DNA of 64,000 nt, taken from contig CANRWW010000007.1 in the NCBI GenBank assembly GCA_947643665.1, positions 17,965 to 81,964 of the forward strand, in the 5' to 3' direction. Under the pieces are notes generated by a model that was given only the letters and a program-made list of their open reading frames with translations, searched no databases and was not told the origin of the DNA. The stretch comes from an uncultured Porphyromonadaceae bacterium. GTDB lineage: Bacteria; Bacteroidota; Bacteroidia; Bacteroidales; Muribaculaceae. Below are positions 39,234-48,751 of this stretch, piece after piece; positions within the stretch are counted from its first letter, which is position 1; each line of letters begins with the position of its first letter. The translations under genes were made by a program, and so were the position numbers.

Positions 39234-39620
39234 ATGAAAACAGTAAGAGTAGCTGCCGCTATCATAAAACGTGACGGAAAATTTTTCGCCACGCGTCGTA
39301 AATACGGCGAATTTGCCGGAATGTGGGAATTTCCCGGAGGCAAGATAGAACCTGGAGAAACGCCACAGCAGGCTTTACATAGAGAAATAACGGAGGAGCT
39401 TGAAATAAGTGTAGATATTACAAGCCACATCATGACTGTGGAATATGACTACCCTGAATTTCACCTGAGCATGTATTGCTACCTATGTTCAATAACCTCC
39501 GGCAATGCCCCACGTCTGAATGTGCACAGCGCCGGCAAGTGGATAACACCAGGCGAAGCGTCTGCCCTGCGGTTTCTTCCTGCCGATGACGAATTGATCG
39601 CGATTCTCCCAACAATTTAA
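39234..39620 (+). CDS. MutT-type Nudix hydrolase
   Basis: A 128-residue Nudix enzyme, probably an 8-oxo-dGTP diphosphatase that cleans the nucleotide pool. The Nudix box spans residues about 37-59 and fits GX5EX7REUXEEXGU (GGKIEPGETP then REITEELEI). The start MKTVRVAAAIIKRDGKFFATRR and the EFPGGKIE context match MutT. The next gene begins 67 bp downstream on the same strand. Confidence 0.9.
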   Translation: MKTVRVAAAIIKRDGKFFATRRKYGEFAGMWEFPGGKIEPGETPQQALHREITEELEISVDITSHIMTVEYDYPEFHLSMYCYLCSITSGNAPRLNVHSAGKWITPGEASALRFLPADDELIAILPTI

Positions 39621-39687
39621 ACGTTACCTGAACAAAACCACACTGACAGAAGTTATTAATATACACGTTGCAACTTTTTTAGTTTTT

Positions 39688-41073
39688 ATGAAAGGGATTT
39701 TAGGAATTTTCATGGTGATAGCAGTCATGTATCCTCCGTGCAGCCAAGCCCGGGGGATACATGCTGTTTCGCAAGAACGTATAGTCGGGGAAATATCATC
39801 CTCATCAGATACGAAAGCAGACAAAGAAGCATTGAAAGCTGCAAAAAAGGCACAAAAAGAAGCTGAGAAAAAAGCCCGTAAAGCAGAGAAAGAAGCTAAA
39901 AAACGTGCTAAAAAAAATAAGAAAAACAAAAAAGCCTTACCGGAAGGTGCGATAGCCACATACGACGGATTCATAAAAGCGCTTGCCAGATGCACGCCAT
40001 ATTGCGCACAAGTTGATTACGATGTATCCCTTCCCATGGGCACAGACGAAATCACATATACAGTGAAACTGGCCTCTGACACCGCTGTAGCAGACCGCCT
40101 GCTTCCTGTCAAATATCTTATAGACTGGAAACTGGATCATAACGGATCTGAAACTACAGGATTTCTGGCATATTTTGACGGCAACCATTACCGTTATCGG
40201 GACCATCGGCTACAGGAATACCATATGTCACAAGACACAGTGCCATTCCTCACCAGAAGCGGAGGCGTACAGGCCAATGCGCAATTTGTAAACCTCATTC
40301 CGCAAATGGTTTCTAAAGAGCTGGAAAAAATGTCCCAATCTCCAGACTTTACAATAAGTTTCACCCCTGACACACTGACAGGTGGAGAACATCGTGTAGC
40401 GTTGACCGCCATTCAGAAAATAAACAATGAGATCGGACAACGATACATGATTGTCGCAGACAGGTTTTCAGGAAAGCCGCTGGAGATAACCAACCAGTAC
40501 AACCCCGGACAGATAAGCGAACAGACAATAACCGCCAGATTCAGCTATCCCGAAGGTGTATCCTTAAAAACTGTCACAGACGAGGCGTCGCTACAGAGCC
40601 TGTACCCAGAAGAATTTGAAAAATACCGTGATTGCAGCAACCGCATAGAGCATATGCGTGGCTTGCAGGTACCGGAATTCTCCCTTCCCACTACAACAGG
40701 CGAAAGATATTCACGACAGAAAGATGATAAATTCAGCCGGCCCACAGTAATTGCCATAATAGATCCGGACAAAGATAACGCACCAGCCACTGTAAACAGT
40801 CTGCGAAAAGCACTGCGGAAAGCATCGCAGGAGGTAAATCTCATATTTGCATTTACAGGCAGCAATATAGACCGGATAGAAGAAATTACCGGACTTCCGG
40901 CTGTGAACGAGACTTTTCTAATCTCGGCGCGTTCACTTGCCCGTGACTGCGGTACGGCCATATTCCCGACAATAATTGTTGCCGAATCGTCTGGAAAAGT
41001 GAGCAATGTGCATCTCGGATACAACAACAGCCTTATCCAAGATGTTATACAATCGTTGACCCTTGTATACTGA
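39688..41073 (+). CDS. Secreted protein with Lys/Glu-rich helix and thioredoxin-fold C-terminus
   Basis: A 461-residue protein I cannot name. A signal peptide (1-22) is followed by a strongly charged helix (about 43-85; AKKAQKEAEKKARKAEKEAK). A middle domain (about 95-310) resembles the beta-sandwich of Bacteroidetes lipoprotein-like DUFs. The C-terminal part (about 325-461) has a redoxin shape: VPEFSLPTTTGERYS, a strand PTVIAIIDPD, and a cis-proline segment TAIFPTIIVAES. The CxxC or peroxidatic Cys of active thioredoxins is absent. tpx lies 43 bp downstream, so co-transcription is likely. It may be a non-catalytic relative of TlpA-type proteins. Confidence 0.6.
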   Translation: MKGILGIFMVIAVMYPPCSQARGIHAVSQERIVGEISSSSDTKADKEALKAAKKAQKEAEKKARKAEKEAKKRAKKNKKNKKALPEGAIATYDGFIKALARCTPYCAQVDYDVSLPMGTDEITYTVKLASDTAVADRLLPVKYLIDWKLDHNGSETTGFLAYFDGNHYRYRDHRLQEYHMSQDTVPFLTRSGGVQANAQFVNLIPQMVSKELEKMSQSPDFTISFTPDTLTGGEHRVALTAIQKINNEIGQRYMIVADRFSGKPLEITNQYNPGQISEQTITARFSYPEGVSLKTVTDEASLQSLYPEEFEKYRDCSNRIEHMRGLQVPEFSLPTTTGERYSRQKDDKFSRPTVIAIIDPDKDNAPATVNSLRKALRKASQEVNLIFAFTGSNIDRIEEITGLPAVNETFLISARSLARDCGTAIFPTIIVAESSGKVSNVHLGYNNSLIQDVIQSLTLVY

Positions 41074-41116
41074 CGTATATCCCTGGGAAAAACCTGAATT
41101 TAACAACACAAATATA

Positions 41117-41620
41117 ATGGAAACCATCTATTTCAAAGGTACGCCGTGCCATACTTACGGCAATCTCCCGGAAGTCGGAGAAAAGGCTCCATGTTTCAAT
41201 CTGGTAACTCCGGAACTAAAAGAAATCCATTGCGATGACTTTCACGGCAAAAGGATCGTACTGAATGTATTCCCAAGCCTTGATACTCCGGTCTGTGCGG
41301 CGTCAGTGCGCCGATTCAATGAAGAAGCAGCCAGGTTTGACAATACAGTCGTGTTATGTGTGTCTATGGACCTCCCCTTTGCAGCAGGTCGTTTCTGCGA
41401 GGTTGAAGGCATAAAGGATGTGATTCCCGCATCAGCTTTCCGTTCACCAATGTTCGCGGAAAAATACGGACTTCAGATTGTTGACGGACCTTTGGCGGGA
41501 CTTCTCGCCCGCGCAGTGATAATAATAGATACTGACCGCAAGATCGTTTACAGGGATCTTGTCGGGGAAATCACTGAGGAACCGAATTATTCCGAAGCCA
41601 TAGAAGTACTCGGCCGCTGA
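41117..41620 (+). CDS. tpx: Thiol peroxidase
   Basis: A 167-residue atypical 2-Cys peroxiredoxin that reduces hydroperoxides at the expense of thioredoxin. The peroxidatic Cys is in PSLDTPVCAASVRRFN (about 60) and the resolving Cys in GRFCEVEGIKDVI (about 95), as in Tpx. I chose the ATG at 41117, giving METIYFKGTPCHTYG; the 18 upstream codons lie in the spacer after the preceding gene. A 12-bp hairpin follows the stop. Confidence 0.95.
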   Translation: METIYFKGTPCHTYGNLPEVGEKAPCFNLVTPELKEIHCDDFHGKRIVLNVFPSLDTPVCAASVRRFNEEAARFDNTVVLCVSMDLPFAAGRFCEVEGIKDVIPASAFRSPMFAEKYGLQIVDGPLAGLLARAVIIIDTDRKIVYRDLVGEITEEPNYSEAIEVLGR

Positions 41621-41653
41621 CAATCAATATCACTTTTACATATATTTCACAAC

Positions 41654-41687
41654 GCGCCATGGCATACGACATATAATGCCATGGCGC
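41654..41687 (+). terminator. Hairpin terminator after tpx
   Basis: A 12-bp perfect stem (41654-41665 with 41676-41687), 10-nt loop, followed by AATATTT. U-tract is short, so strength is uncertain. Confidence 0.65.
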
Positions 41688-41727
41688 AATATTTCGTTAA
41701 TAAGTAGTGATTTACAGGAAAGTTAAT

Positions 41728-41735
41728 TATCTTTG
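41728..41735 (+). promoter_or_regulatory. -7 box of the apbE gene
   Basis: TATCTTTG, exact TAnnTTTG, 24 bp before the ATG. No -33 element is evident. Confidence 0.45.
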
Positions 41736-41758
41736 CGGTTCAAACAACAACCACAGCC

Positions 41759-42793
41759 ATGTCAAAAAGACCATATACATATGTTTTCCTTATCCTTGCA
41801 ATCTCGTTGCTTGCCGGTTGTACCGGAAAAAACAGATGGGAAATAAATGAAGGGGTAATCTGGCATACCACTTACAGGATTATATATTATGGCGACAGCA
41901 ACCTGTCAGACTCTATCATCGGCATATTGCAGAATGTGGAAAAATCCCTCTCCCCCTTCTGTAATACCTCATTGATCTCACGCATAAACCGTTCGGAAAC
42001 CACAAGTACGGACTCGCTTATACGCCGGGCATTCGAAATAGCAAAAAAAGCCAACATTGCCAGCAAAGGCCGCTTCGACCCAACGGTAGCACCATTGGTT
42101 GACATCTGGGGATTCGGAACAGACAACGCTGCCAGAAAACTAGCCGAAGACACCGACGCATCACATCCGTTTACCGTTTCACAGGAAAAAATTGACAGTG
42201 CATTGTCGCTTGTGGGATTATCGGATTGCATAATTGAAAACGGTCACATAATCAAAAAGCACCCTTTGACCACATTCAACTTCAGCGCCATAACCAAAGG
42301 CCTGGGATGCGACATGGTTGCCGAAATGCTCAAAAGAAACGGAGTTGAAAATTATATGGTTGAAATCGGAGGTGAGATAACCGTGTCGGGACATAGCGCC
42401 AAAGGACGTCCATGGCAAATACAACTGGATGCGCCAATAGAGGAAAAAGGGGTGCCACAGCATAAAGCCCTTAAAGAAATATCCGTTACCGAAGGGGGAA
42501 TTGCAACCTCGGGCAACTACCGCAATTTCCATGACACCTCAAAATACGGGAAAATAGGACATACGATAAATCCTTTGGACGGGCGCCCTGCACAGAGCTG
42601 CATACTGTCAGCCACCGTGCTCGCACCCACATGCGGTGAAGCAGATGCATGGGCCACCGCATGCATGGCGCTTCCGTCCGCTGACGACGCACTTGATATG
42701 CTCGCCACCGCACCTTCCGTCGAGGCCCTGCTGGTAGTGGCTGTCAATGATTCATTGCACACGGTGGCAACACCCAATTGTAGGTTCAAATAA
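41759..42793 (+). CDS. apbE: FAD:protein FMN transferase (ApbE-like lipoprotein)
   Basis: A 344-residue exported lipoprotein (lipobox LLAGC at about 18-22). It covalently attaches FMN to proteins such as NqrB/NqrC and RnfG subunits. Features: GRFDPTVAPLVDIWGFG (about 101-117), the FNFSAITKGLGCDMVAEML segment, VEIGGEITVSG, GGIATSGNYRNF and GHTINPLDGRPA for Mg and FAD binding. It stands alone; no nqr or rnf genes are in the window. Confidence 0.93.
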   Translation: MSKRPYTYVFLILAISLLAGCTGKNRWEINEGVIWHTTYRIIYYGDSNLSDSIIGILQNVEKSLSPFCNTSLISRINRSETTSTDSLIRRAFEIAKKANIASKGRFDPTVAPLVDIWGFGTDNAARKLAEDTDASHPFTVSQEKIDSALSLVGLSDCIIENGHIIKKHPLTTFNFSAITKGLGCDMVAEMLKRNGVENYMVEIGGEITVSGHSAKGRPWQIQLDAPIEEKGVPQHKALKEISVTEGGIATSGNYRNFHDTSKYGKIGHTINPLDGRPAQSCILSATVLAPTCGEADAWATACMALPSADDALDMLATAPSVEALLVVAVNDSLHTVATPNCRFK

Positions 42794-42814
42794 TGACCTT
42801 CTAAAAAAAATCAC

Positions 42815-42822
42815 TATCTTTG
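42815..42822 (+). promoter_or_regulatory. -7 box upstream of the first rhomboid gene
   Basis: TATCTTTG, exact TAnnTTTG, 32 bp before the ATG. No clear -33 element. Confidence 0.45.
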
Positions 42823-42853
42823 TAAGTTAAAACATATAAGAAATAAATTTCCA

Positions 42854-43618
42854 ATGGGATTTTCAGACAGTTTCCGCAACATGCCGGGAGTTACAAAAAA
42901 TCTCCTGATCATCAACGTTGCAATATGGCTCATCATGGCCGCGATACATCCGGTGAGACTTTTTCTTGAGCAATATGGAGCCTTGTATTATTTTACATCA
43001 GACAGCTTCCTGCCCACACAGCTTATCACCTACATGTTCATACACGCCAATTTCATGCACCTGTTTTTCAACATGTTCGCACTATTCATGTTCGGCGTGA
43101 CCATGGAACGCGTGCTCGGCGGTCCAAAATTCCTGTTCTACTACATATCCTGCGGTCTGGGAGCCGCATTAGTGCAGGAAGGTGTGTTTGCACTGATGAT
43201 CAACCACTATGCCTCTGTATTTGAAAACGCATCATCCGTTACATCGCTTTTGCGCCATGCAACGGTCACAAATACAGAATTATACAATATCGGAGTCTCT
43301 CCAGACGAACCTATTATATATTCGCTCTATGCACTTTATCACACCCCTGTAATCGGTGCGTCCGGTGCCATATTCGGTATCCTTCTCGCATTCGGATTCA
43401 TGTTTCCAAATGTAAGGCTTTACCTTATTTTCCCACCGATCCCAATCAAGGCGAAAGTGTTCGTGATGATATATGCCGGTTTGGAATTATGTCTGGGTAT
43501 TTACAACAGCCAGGCCGATACTGTGGCACACTTCGCCCATCTCGGAGGGATGCTTTTCGGGCTGCTTATACTCCTGTACTGGCGGAACAAACGCATAATA
43601 GGAGGTCCATACTATTAA
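42854..43618 (+). CDS. Rhomboid family intramembrane serine protease
   Basis: A 254-residue six- or seven-helix membrane protease. The catalytic Ser lies in IGASGAIFG (about 176) and the catalytic His in AHFAHLGGMLFG near residue 234. The HANFMHLFFNMFALFMFG motif on TM2 is typical. A long loop (about 120-160) is present between TM3 and TM4. A second, shorter rhomboid gene follows on the same strand, then an EEP-family gene, so an operon is likely. Confidence 0.93.
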   Translation: MGFSDSFRNMPGVTKNLLIINVAIWLIMAAIHPVRLFLEQYGALYYFTSDSFLPTQLITYMFIHANFMHLFFNMFALFMFGVTMERVLGGPKFLFYYISCGLGAALVQEGVFALMINHYASVFENASSVTSLLRHATVTNTELYNIGVSPDEPIIYSLYALYHTPVIGASGAIFGILLAFGFMFPNVRLYLIFPPIPIKAKVFVMIYAGLELCLGIYNSQADTVAHFAHLGGMLFGLLILLYWRNKRIIGGPYY

Positions 43619-43722
43619 TCCGGCAATATGTGGAGATCCACACACAAGCTCCGGTTTCTACCATCTACTAATTGCCGGCAACTTCCCCTGTTACCGGCTC
43701 ATAATTACAAATCTATTTTAAA

Positions 43723-44472
43723 GTGAACGTATCGTTCAGACTTATAACCGTAAATGTGATTATCTTTGCCTTGATGAAGATAATGTGGCAACTTGCCCCC
43801 TCAATGAACATTACTATGGAAGGGGTGGTTGAGCACATGGCTCTTCCGGCAACTGCGCATGAAGCGGTAATAAATTTCTGGACGATATTCACATATATGT
43901 TCACCCATCTTGACTTCTGGCACCTCCTGATCAACTGCCTATGGCTCGCCTGGTTCGGCAGCCTTCTATGCGAGATTGCAGGTGCACGCCATGTCATGAC
44001 TACATATATCGGAGGGGGAATTGCCGGAGCTATAATGTATGTGACATTCAACACCGGATTTTTTCCCACATCCGACGCTTGTCTTATCGGGGCGTCAGCC
44101 GCTACACTTGGTGTGATCACCGCCACTTTGGTATCAGAACCAGGCAAACGAGTGAAGTTGGCATTGATTGGGATATTTTCCCTACGAAAACTTGCAATTG
44201 CAGGAGCCGTCGTGTTTCTGCTCGCCTCAATGGAGATGGCGCCGTCGCAAACCGCCGCACATATCGGAGGGATAATTGCGGGAGGAATATGGGCTGTAGC
44301 ATGGCGCATATACAACCGCCGGAACATGCGTATAATGCAACAACGCACACGCAAGAGGCTTGCCAGAATGGAGCTGATAGACAAAGCGCGACGATCAGGA
44401 TACTCATCACTCACAGATGCTGAAAAGTTGACGCTGTTTGACCTTTCAACCCCACGGCGCGACGCCACCTGA
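43723..44472 (+). CDS. Second rhomboid family protein
   Basis: A 249-residue membrane protein of the same family as its upstream neighbour, with GTG start. TM1 is LITVNVIIFALMKIMW. The Ser motif reads IGASAATLG (the usual GASG becomes GASA), and the TM6 His is kept in AAHIGGIIAGG. The HLDFWHLLINCLWLAWFG motif is conserved. The C-terminal 50 residues are cytoplasmic and basic, with IYNRRNMRIMQQRTRKRLAR. Activity is plausible but the altered Ser loop leaves doubt. Confidence 0.88.
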   Translation: MNVSFRLITVNVIIFALMKIMWQLAPSMNITMEGVVEHMALPATAHEAVINFWTIFTYMFTHLDFWHLLINCLWLAWFGSLLCEIAGARHVMTTYIGGGIAGAIMYVTFNTGFFPTSDACLIGASAATLGVITATLVSEPGKRVKLALIGIFSLRKLAIAGAVVFLLASMEMAPSQTAAHIGGIIAGGIWAVAWRIYNRRNMRIMQQRTRKRLARMELIDKARRSGYSSLTDAEKLTLFDLSTPRRDAT

Positions 44473-44549
44473 ATGCTGTTCATACAGCAAAACTTAAGCA
44501 ATCGCCTGATAATGGATTTGCTATTGAATTATTTATCTTACATAATAAA

Positions 44550-45695
44550 ATGCCTGTCACACAAACAATAAAACGAAACCTGAAAGTAGTTATACTGCTG
44601 ATAAATATCATTTTGGCGGTAATAACGATAGTAGCGGCATATGGAGGAAAGATCAATCCCGAAACCACTACCATACCGGCGATACTGGCGATGACATTTC
44701 CAGGGTGGGTGATATTGACCATAATAACGCTCATTATAGATTTATGGCTTTTCAGACGCATAAGCGCCATACCCGTCATTACGCTTATCGTATGTCTCAC
44801 ACCTATATTATCATTCTCCCCGCTCAATTTCTCATCGGTGAAACTAACTCCTGAACAGGAGAAAAAATCGTTCACACTTATGAGCTACAATGTATTCGGC
44901 CTGATAGATTTCAACGATTTCACACATTGGAGCAAGTCGCACGAACAGCTTAAATACGAAACCAAATCAGGCATACTTAATCCCACGTTGAGTTTCATCA
45001 TCAAAGAAGCACCGGATATAGCATGTCTCCAGGAATTCCCTCCTGCAATTCCAAATCCGCTTAACCATATATCAGCACTGCAAATGGACTCCGTATATGC
45101 CATTTTTCCGCACCGCACAGGAGTAAGCGGAGAAAATGTTTACAGCAGGTTTCCACTCTATCCCATAGACCTTAGGCAACCTGAAAGTGAATATTGTTGG
45201 TTCGGAGCCGCTATGGTGCATATAATGGGGCACAAGACACTCGTGATCAGCGTGCATTTCCAGTCTATCGGGTTGAACCGCGAGGATAAAGCGCTTTTTC
45301 ATCAACTTACCGAAGGAGACGGGACCACTAAAGTAAAAGAGGTCAAACAACAACTGCTGGGCAAATTATCAAACGCATTCAGGGAACGCGCCACACAAGC
45401 CCGTCTCTTGCGCGAACAAATTGACTCACTAAATGTCGAAAACGTAATCATCGCCGGAGACTTCAATGACATACCTGATTGCTATGCTCTACGTATATTG
45501 GCTCAGGAAGACTTCAAAAGCGCATTTTCAATCGCCGGATGCGGACCTACATACACATATCATGGCAACCGGTTTTTTTTCAACATAGACCATGTGCTAT
45601 ACAGAGGCAAAATGCATGCTGTATCATATAACCGCCAGAAAGAAGGAAACTCAGACCATTATCCGCTTGAAGTAAAATTCATCTGGAAAGATTAA
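44550..45695 (+). CDS. Membrane-anchored endonuclease/exonuclease/phosphatase-family protein
   Basis: A 381-residue protein with two to three N-terminal transmembrane helices (about 8-95) and an EEP catalytic domain facing the periplasm or cytoplasm. Catalytic-type motifs are TLMSYNVFGL, IACLQEFPP (metal Glu), IIAGDFNDIP and GNSDHYPLEV. The family includes DNases, phospholipases and sphingomyelinases, so the substrate is open. dcp follows 29 bp downstream. Confidence 0.88.
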   Translation: MPVTQTIKRNLKVVILLINIILAVITIVAAYGGKINPETTTIPAILAMTFPGWVILTIITLIIDLWLFRRISAIPVITLIVCLTPILSFSPLNFSSVKLTPEQEKKSFTLMSYNVFGLIDFNDFTHWSKSHEQLKYETKSGILNPTLSFIIKEAPDIACLQEFPPAIPNPLNHISALQMDSVYAIFPHRTGVSGENVYSRFPLYPIDLRQPESEYCWFGAAMVHIMGHKTLVISVHFQSIGLNREDKALFHQLTEGDGTTKVKEVKQQLLGKLSNAFRERATQARLLREQIDSLNVENVIIAGDFNDIPDCYALRILAQEDFKSAFSIAGCGPTYTYHGNRFFFNIDHVLYRGKMHAVSYNRQKEGNSDHYPLEVKFIWKD

Positions 45696-45724
45696 GCATC
45701 TTATTCAAACTAAATAATTTTATT

Positions 45725-47842
45725 ATGAAACCAATCACTATGGCATTTTGCGCATTGGCTGCTGCCGCTACTATTGCGGTGACATCGTGTGAAGGCAAAA
45801 AGGGCGAACATCAAAACCCATTTATGCAGGCATATGACACCCCCTACCAGATTCCGCCATTTGAACAGATTGAGATCTCTGACTATATGCCCGCTTTCAA
45901 CGCAGGCGTAGAAGAAGCACGTGCTTCAATAGACTCTATCGTAAGCAATCCGGAAGCCCCCACATTCGCCAATACGATTCTGGCGCTTGACAACCTTTCC
46001 CCCACCCTGGAGCGTGTAATGTCTGTTCTCATGTCACTTACAGAAGCAGATTCCACTCCTGAGCTTACTGCCGTTTCAGATTCAATAATCCCAGCATACA
46101 GTTCATTCTCAGATGAACTGATGATGAACAGCGGTCTTTTCAACCGCATCAAGACACTCTATGACAGCCGCGATTCACTAGGGCTGGCACATGACCAGAT
46201 GCGCGCACTTGAACACACATACCGCGAGTTCGTGCGCAACGGCGCCCTACTTTCCGATACCCAGAAAGAGGAACTGAAAAATGTGAACAACCAACTTGCC
46301 AACCTTTACATCAAATTTAACAAAAAACTCCTCAACGCAAACAATGCTTTCGAGATTGTAGTGGAAGATGAGTCCGAACTGGCAGGCATACCCGCCTCCA
46401 CCGTTGAGAACGCTGCCACAGAGGCCAAAGAGCGCGGTAAAGAAGGCAAATGGGTCTTCACACTCCATGCCCCGTCACGCCTTCCGGTACTTCAATATGC
46501 CGACAACCGCGACCTGCGCGAAAAAATGTGGAAAGGCTATACAGGCAACGCTCAAAGCGGAGACAACGATAACCGCCCAATAATCGCAGAAATCGTAAAA
46601 CTTCGTGCAAAGAAAGCCGCCATAATGGGCTACAAAAACTTCGCATCCTACATGACAGCCGACGTAATGGCCTCGAAACCAGAAGCCGCCGAAAACCTCC
46701 TGCTTCAGATCTGGGAACCTGCCAAAGCAAAGGTGGCTCTGGAAGTTGCTGAGATGCAGGAACTGTCAAACCAGATGGGCAACGATTTCAAAATCGAACC
46801 ATGGGATTACTATTATTTCGCAGAAAAAGTGCGCCGCCAGAAATATGACCTTGACGAAAATGCAATACGGCCATATTTCGCAGTAGACTCTGTGGCCAAG
46901 GGTATTTTCACCATGGCAAACAAACTTTACGGCATCAGTTTCGAACCTATGCCAGACGCGCCCAAATACCATCCCGATGTAAAAGTATACGACGTAAAGG
47001 ATGCTGAAGGCAAGCACCTCGCTGTGTTCATGACAGACTATTTCACCCGTGCAAGCAAACGCCAGGGCGCATGGATGGAAGAACTTAAAACATCCTGGGT
47101 AAATCCCGACGGATCTGTAGAACGTCCGATCGTGTACAATGTCGGGAACTTCTCCAAACCAACAGCCGACGCACCTTCACTCCTTACCATTGACGAAGTG
47201 CTGACCATGTTCCATGAATTCGGGCACGGACTCCATGGAATGCTTTCACGCGCCCCTCTGAAAAGCCAGAGCGGGACATCTGTTGACCGGGACTTTGTTG
47301 AATTTCCATCACAGTTCCATGAGCACTGGGCTTTCAATCCAGAGCTTCTCAAGGAATATGCCCATCATTATGAAACAGGAGAACTGATCCCTGACTCTCT
47401 CGTACAAAAAATCAACGATGCGGCAAAACACAATATGGGCTTTATGACAGCAGAACTGTCAGGAGCAGCCCTGCTTGACCTTAACTGGGGTTACCTCAAC
47501 CCAGAAGGTGAAGTGGATGTAATGGCATTCGAAAACTCGGTGGCACAGAAACTCGGTATGCCGGCAGAACTTACATTCCGCTATCGCTCGCCATATTTCA
47601 AACATATATTCGGCGATGAAGGATACGCTTCAGGATATTACACTTATCTTTGGGCAGAAGTACTTGATGCCGACGCTTTCGAGATGTTCAAAGAGAAAGG
47701 TATATTTAATCCCGAATGTGCCGCACGGCTAAAAACAGTGCTTGAAAGCGGCAGCTCGGAGGATCCAATGGTACTTTTCGAGACCATGCGCGGACACCGT
47801 CCTACTCCTGACGCCCTTCTCCGTCAACGAGGCCTGAAATAA
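45725..47842 (+). CDS. dcp: Peptidyl-dipeptidase (M3 family), lipoprotein
   Basis: A 705-residue zinc metallopeptidase that removes C-terminal dipeptides. The lipoprotein signal ends at Cys22 (VTSC), so the enzyme is membrane-anchored outside the cytoplasm. The zinc site HEFGH is in MFHEFGHGLHGM (about 497-508), with the third ligand Glu about 25 residues on in VEFPSQFHEHW. Length matches Bacteroidales Dcp. It lies in a possible operon with the EEP gene and ends at a strong terminator. Confidence 0.95.
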   Translation: MKPITMAFCALAAAATIAVTSCEGKKGEHQNPFMQAYDTPYQIPPFEQIEISDYMPAFNAGVEEARASIDSIVSNPEAPTFANTILALDNLSPTLERVMSVLMSLTEADSTPELTAVSDSIIPAYSSFSDELMMNSGLFNRIKTLYDSRDSLGLAHDQMRALEHTYREFVRNGALLSDTQKEELKNVNNQLANLYIKFNKKLLNANNAFEIVVEDESELAGIPASTVENAATEAKERGKEGKWVFTLHAPSRLPVLQYADNRDLREKMWKGYTGNAQSGDNDNRPIIAEIVKLRAKKAAIMGYKNFASYMTADVMASKPEAAENLLLQIWEPAKAKVALEVAEMQELSNQMGNDFKIEPWDYYYFAEKVRRQKYDLDENAIRPYFAVDSVAKGIFTMANKLYGISFEPMPDAPKYHPDVKVYDVKDAEGKHLAVFMTDYFTRASKRQGAWMEELKTSWVNPDGSVERPIVYNVGNFSKPTADAPSLLTIDEVLTMFHEFGHGLHGMLSRAPLKSQSGTSVDRDFVEFPSQFHEHWAFNPELLKEYAHHYETGELIPDSLVQKINDAAKHNMGFMTAELSGAALLDLNWGYLNPEGEVDVMAFENSVAQKLGMPAELTFRYRSPYFKHIFGDEGYASGYYTYLWAEVLDADAFEMFKEKGIFNPECAARLKTVLESGSSEDPMVLFETMRGHRPTPDALLRQRGLK

Positions 47843-47859
47843 TCAATCTTATATATTAT

Positions 47860-47899
47860 GACCCCGTATCAAAATCTGGATTTTGATACGGGGTCTTTT
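47860..47899 (+). terminator. Terminator of dcp
   Basis: A 16-bp perfect stem (47860-47875 with 47880-47895, loop CTGG), followed by TTTTA. Confidence 0.9.
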
Positions 47900-48062
47900 A
47901 TATCACAGATGATAATGCAGATATAACTACCACATCCTGTGATCCATATATCCACAAACAGTAGAACAACGCACTACGTGCAGACTACACACCAGCTACA
48001 AGGGATTTTGATTTTTTAAAATCTTAATCATTGTTAAAAACGGCACACGCCAAACTACGCGT

Positions 48063-48094
48063 TTTGAAATTCTTTTCAGATTTCACTAATTTTG
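48063..48094 (+). promoter_or_regulatory. Promoter of the small HTH gene
   Basis: TTTG (48063-48066), 20-bp spacer, TAATTTTG (48087-48094), an exact match, 46 bp before the ATG. Confidence 0.7.
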
Positions 48095-48140
48095 CAAAAG
48101 TAAAAACACTTTCTACCACTTCATCAATTCTTGTTTTATT

Positions 48141-48416
48141 ATGGATTCTCAGCCTGTATTAACACGGACCGAAGAATGTGGCATTAAGGTTCACATCGGT
48201 TCACTAATAGGTAACGAATTGCGCCGTCAGCGCCGTCCGGCTGCCTGGCTCGCACAGGAAATCTGCTGCGACCGCACCAATGTTTACAAAATCCTACGCA
48301 AAGGAAGCATAGACACGGAATTATTATGCCGTATCTCCGTTGCCCTTGAGCATGATTTCTTTGCGGAACTGCAAATTGCCTGTGGCTTTGCAAAACCACG
48401 TCAGCAGGAGGATTAA
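48141..48416 (+). CDS. Small XRE-type helix-turn-helix protein
   Basis: A 91-residue protein with a lambda-repressor-like HTH around residues 25-75. The sequence RRPAAWLAQEICCDRTNVYK is the first part of the helix-turn-helix and ILRKGSIDTELLCRISVAL the rest. It is a single-domain regulator with no partner toxin gene adjacent, so an antitoxin role is not supported. Its own promoter and terminator make it a monocistron. The target is unknown. Confidence 0.8.
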   Translation: MDSQPVLTRTEECGIKVHIGSLIGNELRRQRRPAAWLAQEICCDRTNVYKILRKGSIDTELLCRISVALEHDFFAELQIACGFAKPRQQED

Positions 48417-48751
48417 TGTATTTACTTCCACTCATCTCTTCATCAAGCACATTGCATGAAACCGTGCTTTAATTAAAATCTTCAAAAGGCGATGTATTCA
48501 TCAACGGGCACATCGCTTTTTTATATATCAGTGCCGTTTGTAATTATTCAAGCCATCTCCCAAGCATAAAATCATCCGGATCATAAAGCCCGGATCTGAT
48601 GGTGGATTGTAACTCACATATATAAATTGACATACCCGGAATACCATGTCCGTCCCCTTCACGATACGTCATGGCAGATACTATTTCAAACATTTTAGAG
48701 GCTGCGGCGTTTATATAGCAGATAAACGTGTATAACATAACATGAATTATT
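48417..48751. other. Intergenic region between HTH gene and outer-membrane barrel gene
   Basis: It contains the HTH-gene terminator (48484-48522). The rest holds no supported gene; a 49-codon minus-strand frame (48544-48693) has a protein-like look but no family match. Confidence 0.4.
48484..48522 (+). terminator. Terminator of the small HTH gene
   Basis: A 7-bp GC stem (48489-48495 with 48510-48516) with flanking A and T runs; six T follow. Confidence 0.8.

Noticed and set aside
43761..43768. TATCTTTG promoter-like box
   Set aside because: It lies inside the first transmembrane segment codons of the second rhomboid gene, which match the family, so it is probably coincidental.
48544..48693. 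49-codon minus-strand frame with the segment GIPGMSIYICELQ
   Set aside because: It looks slightly protein-like, but there is no promoter, no ribosome binding site and no recognised family.
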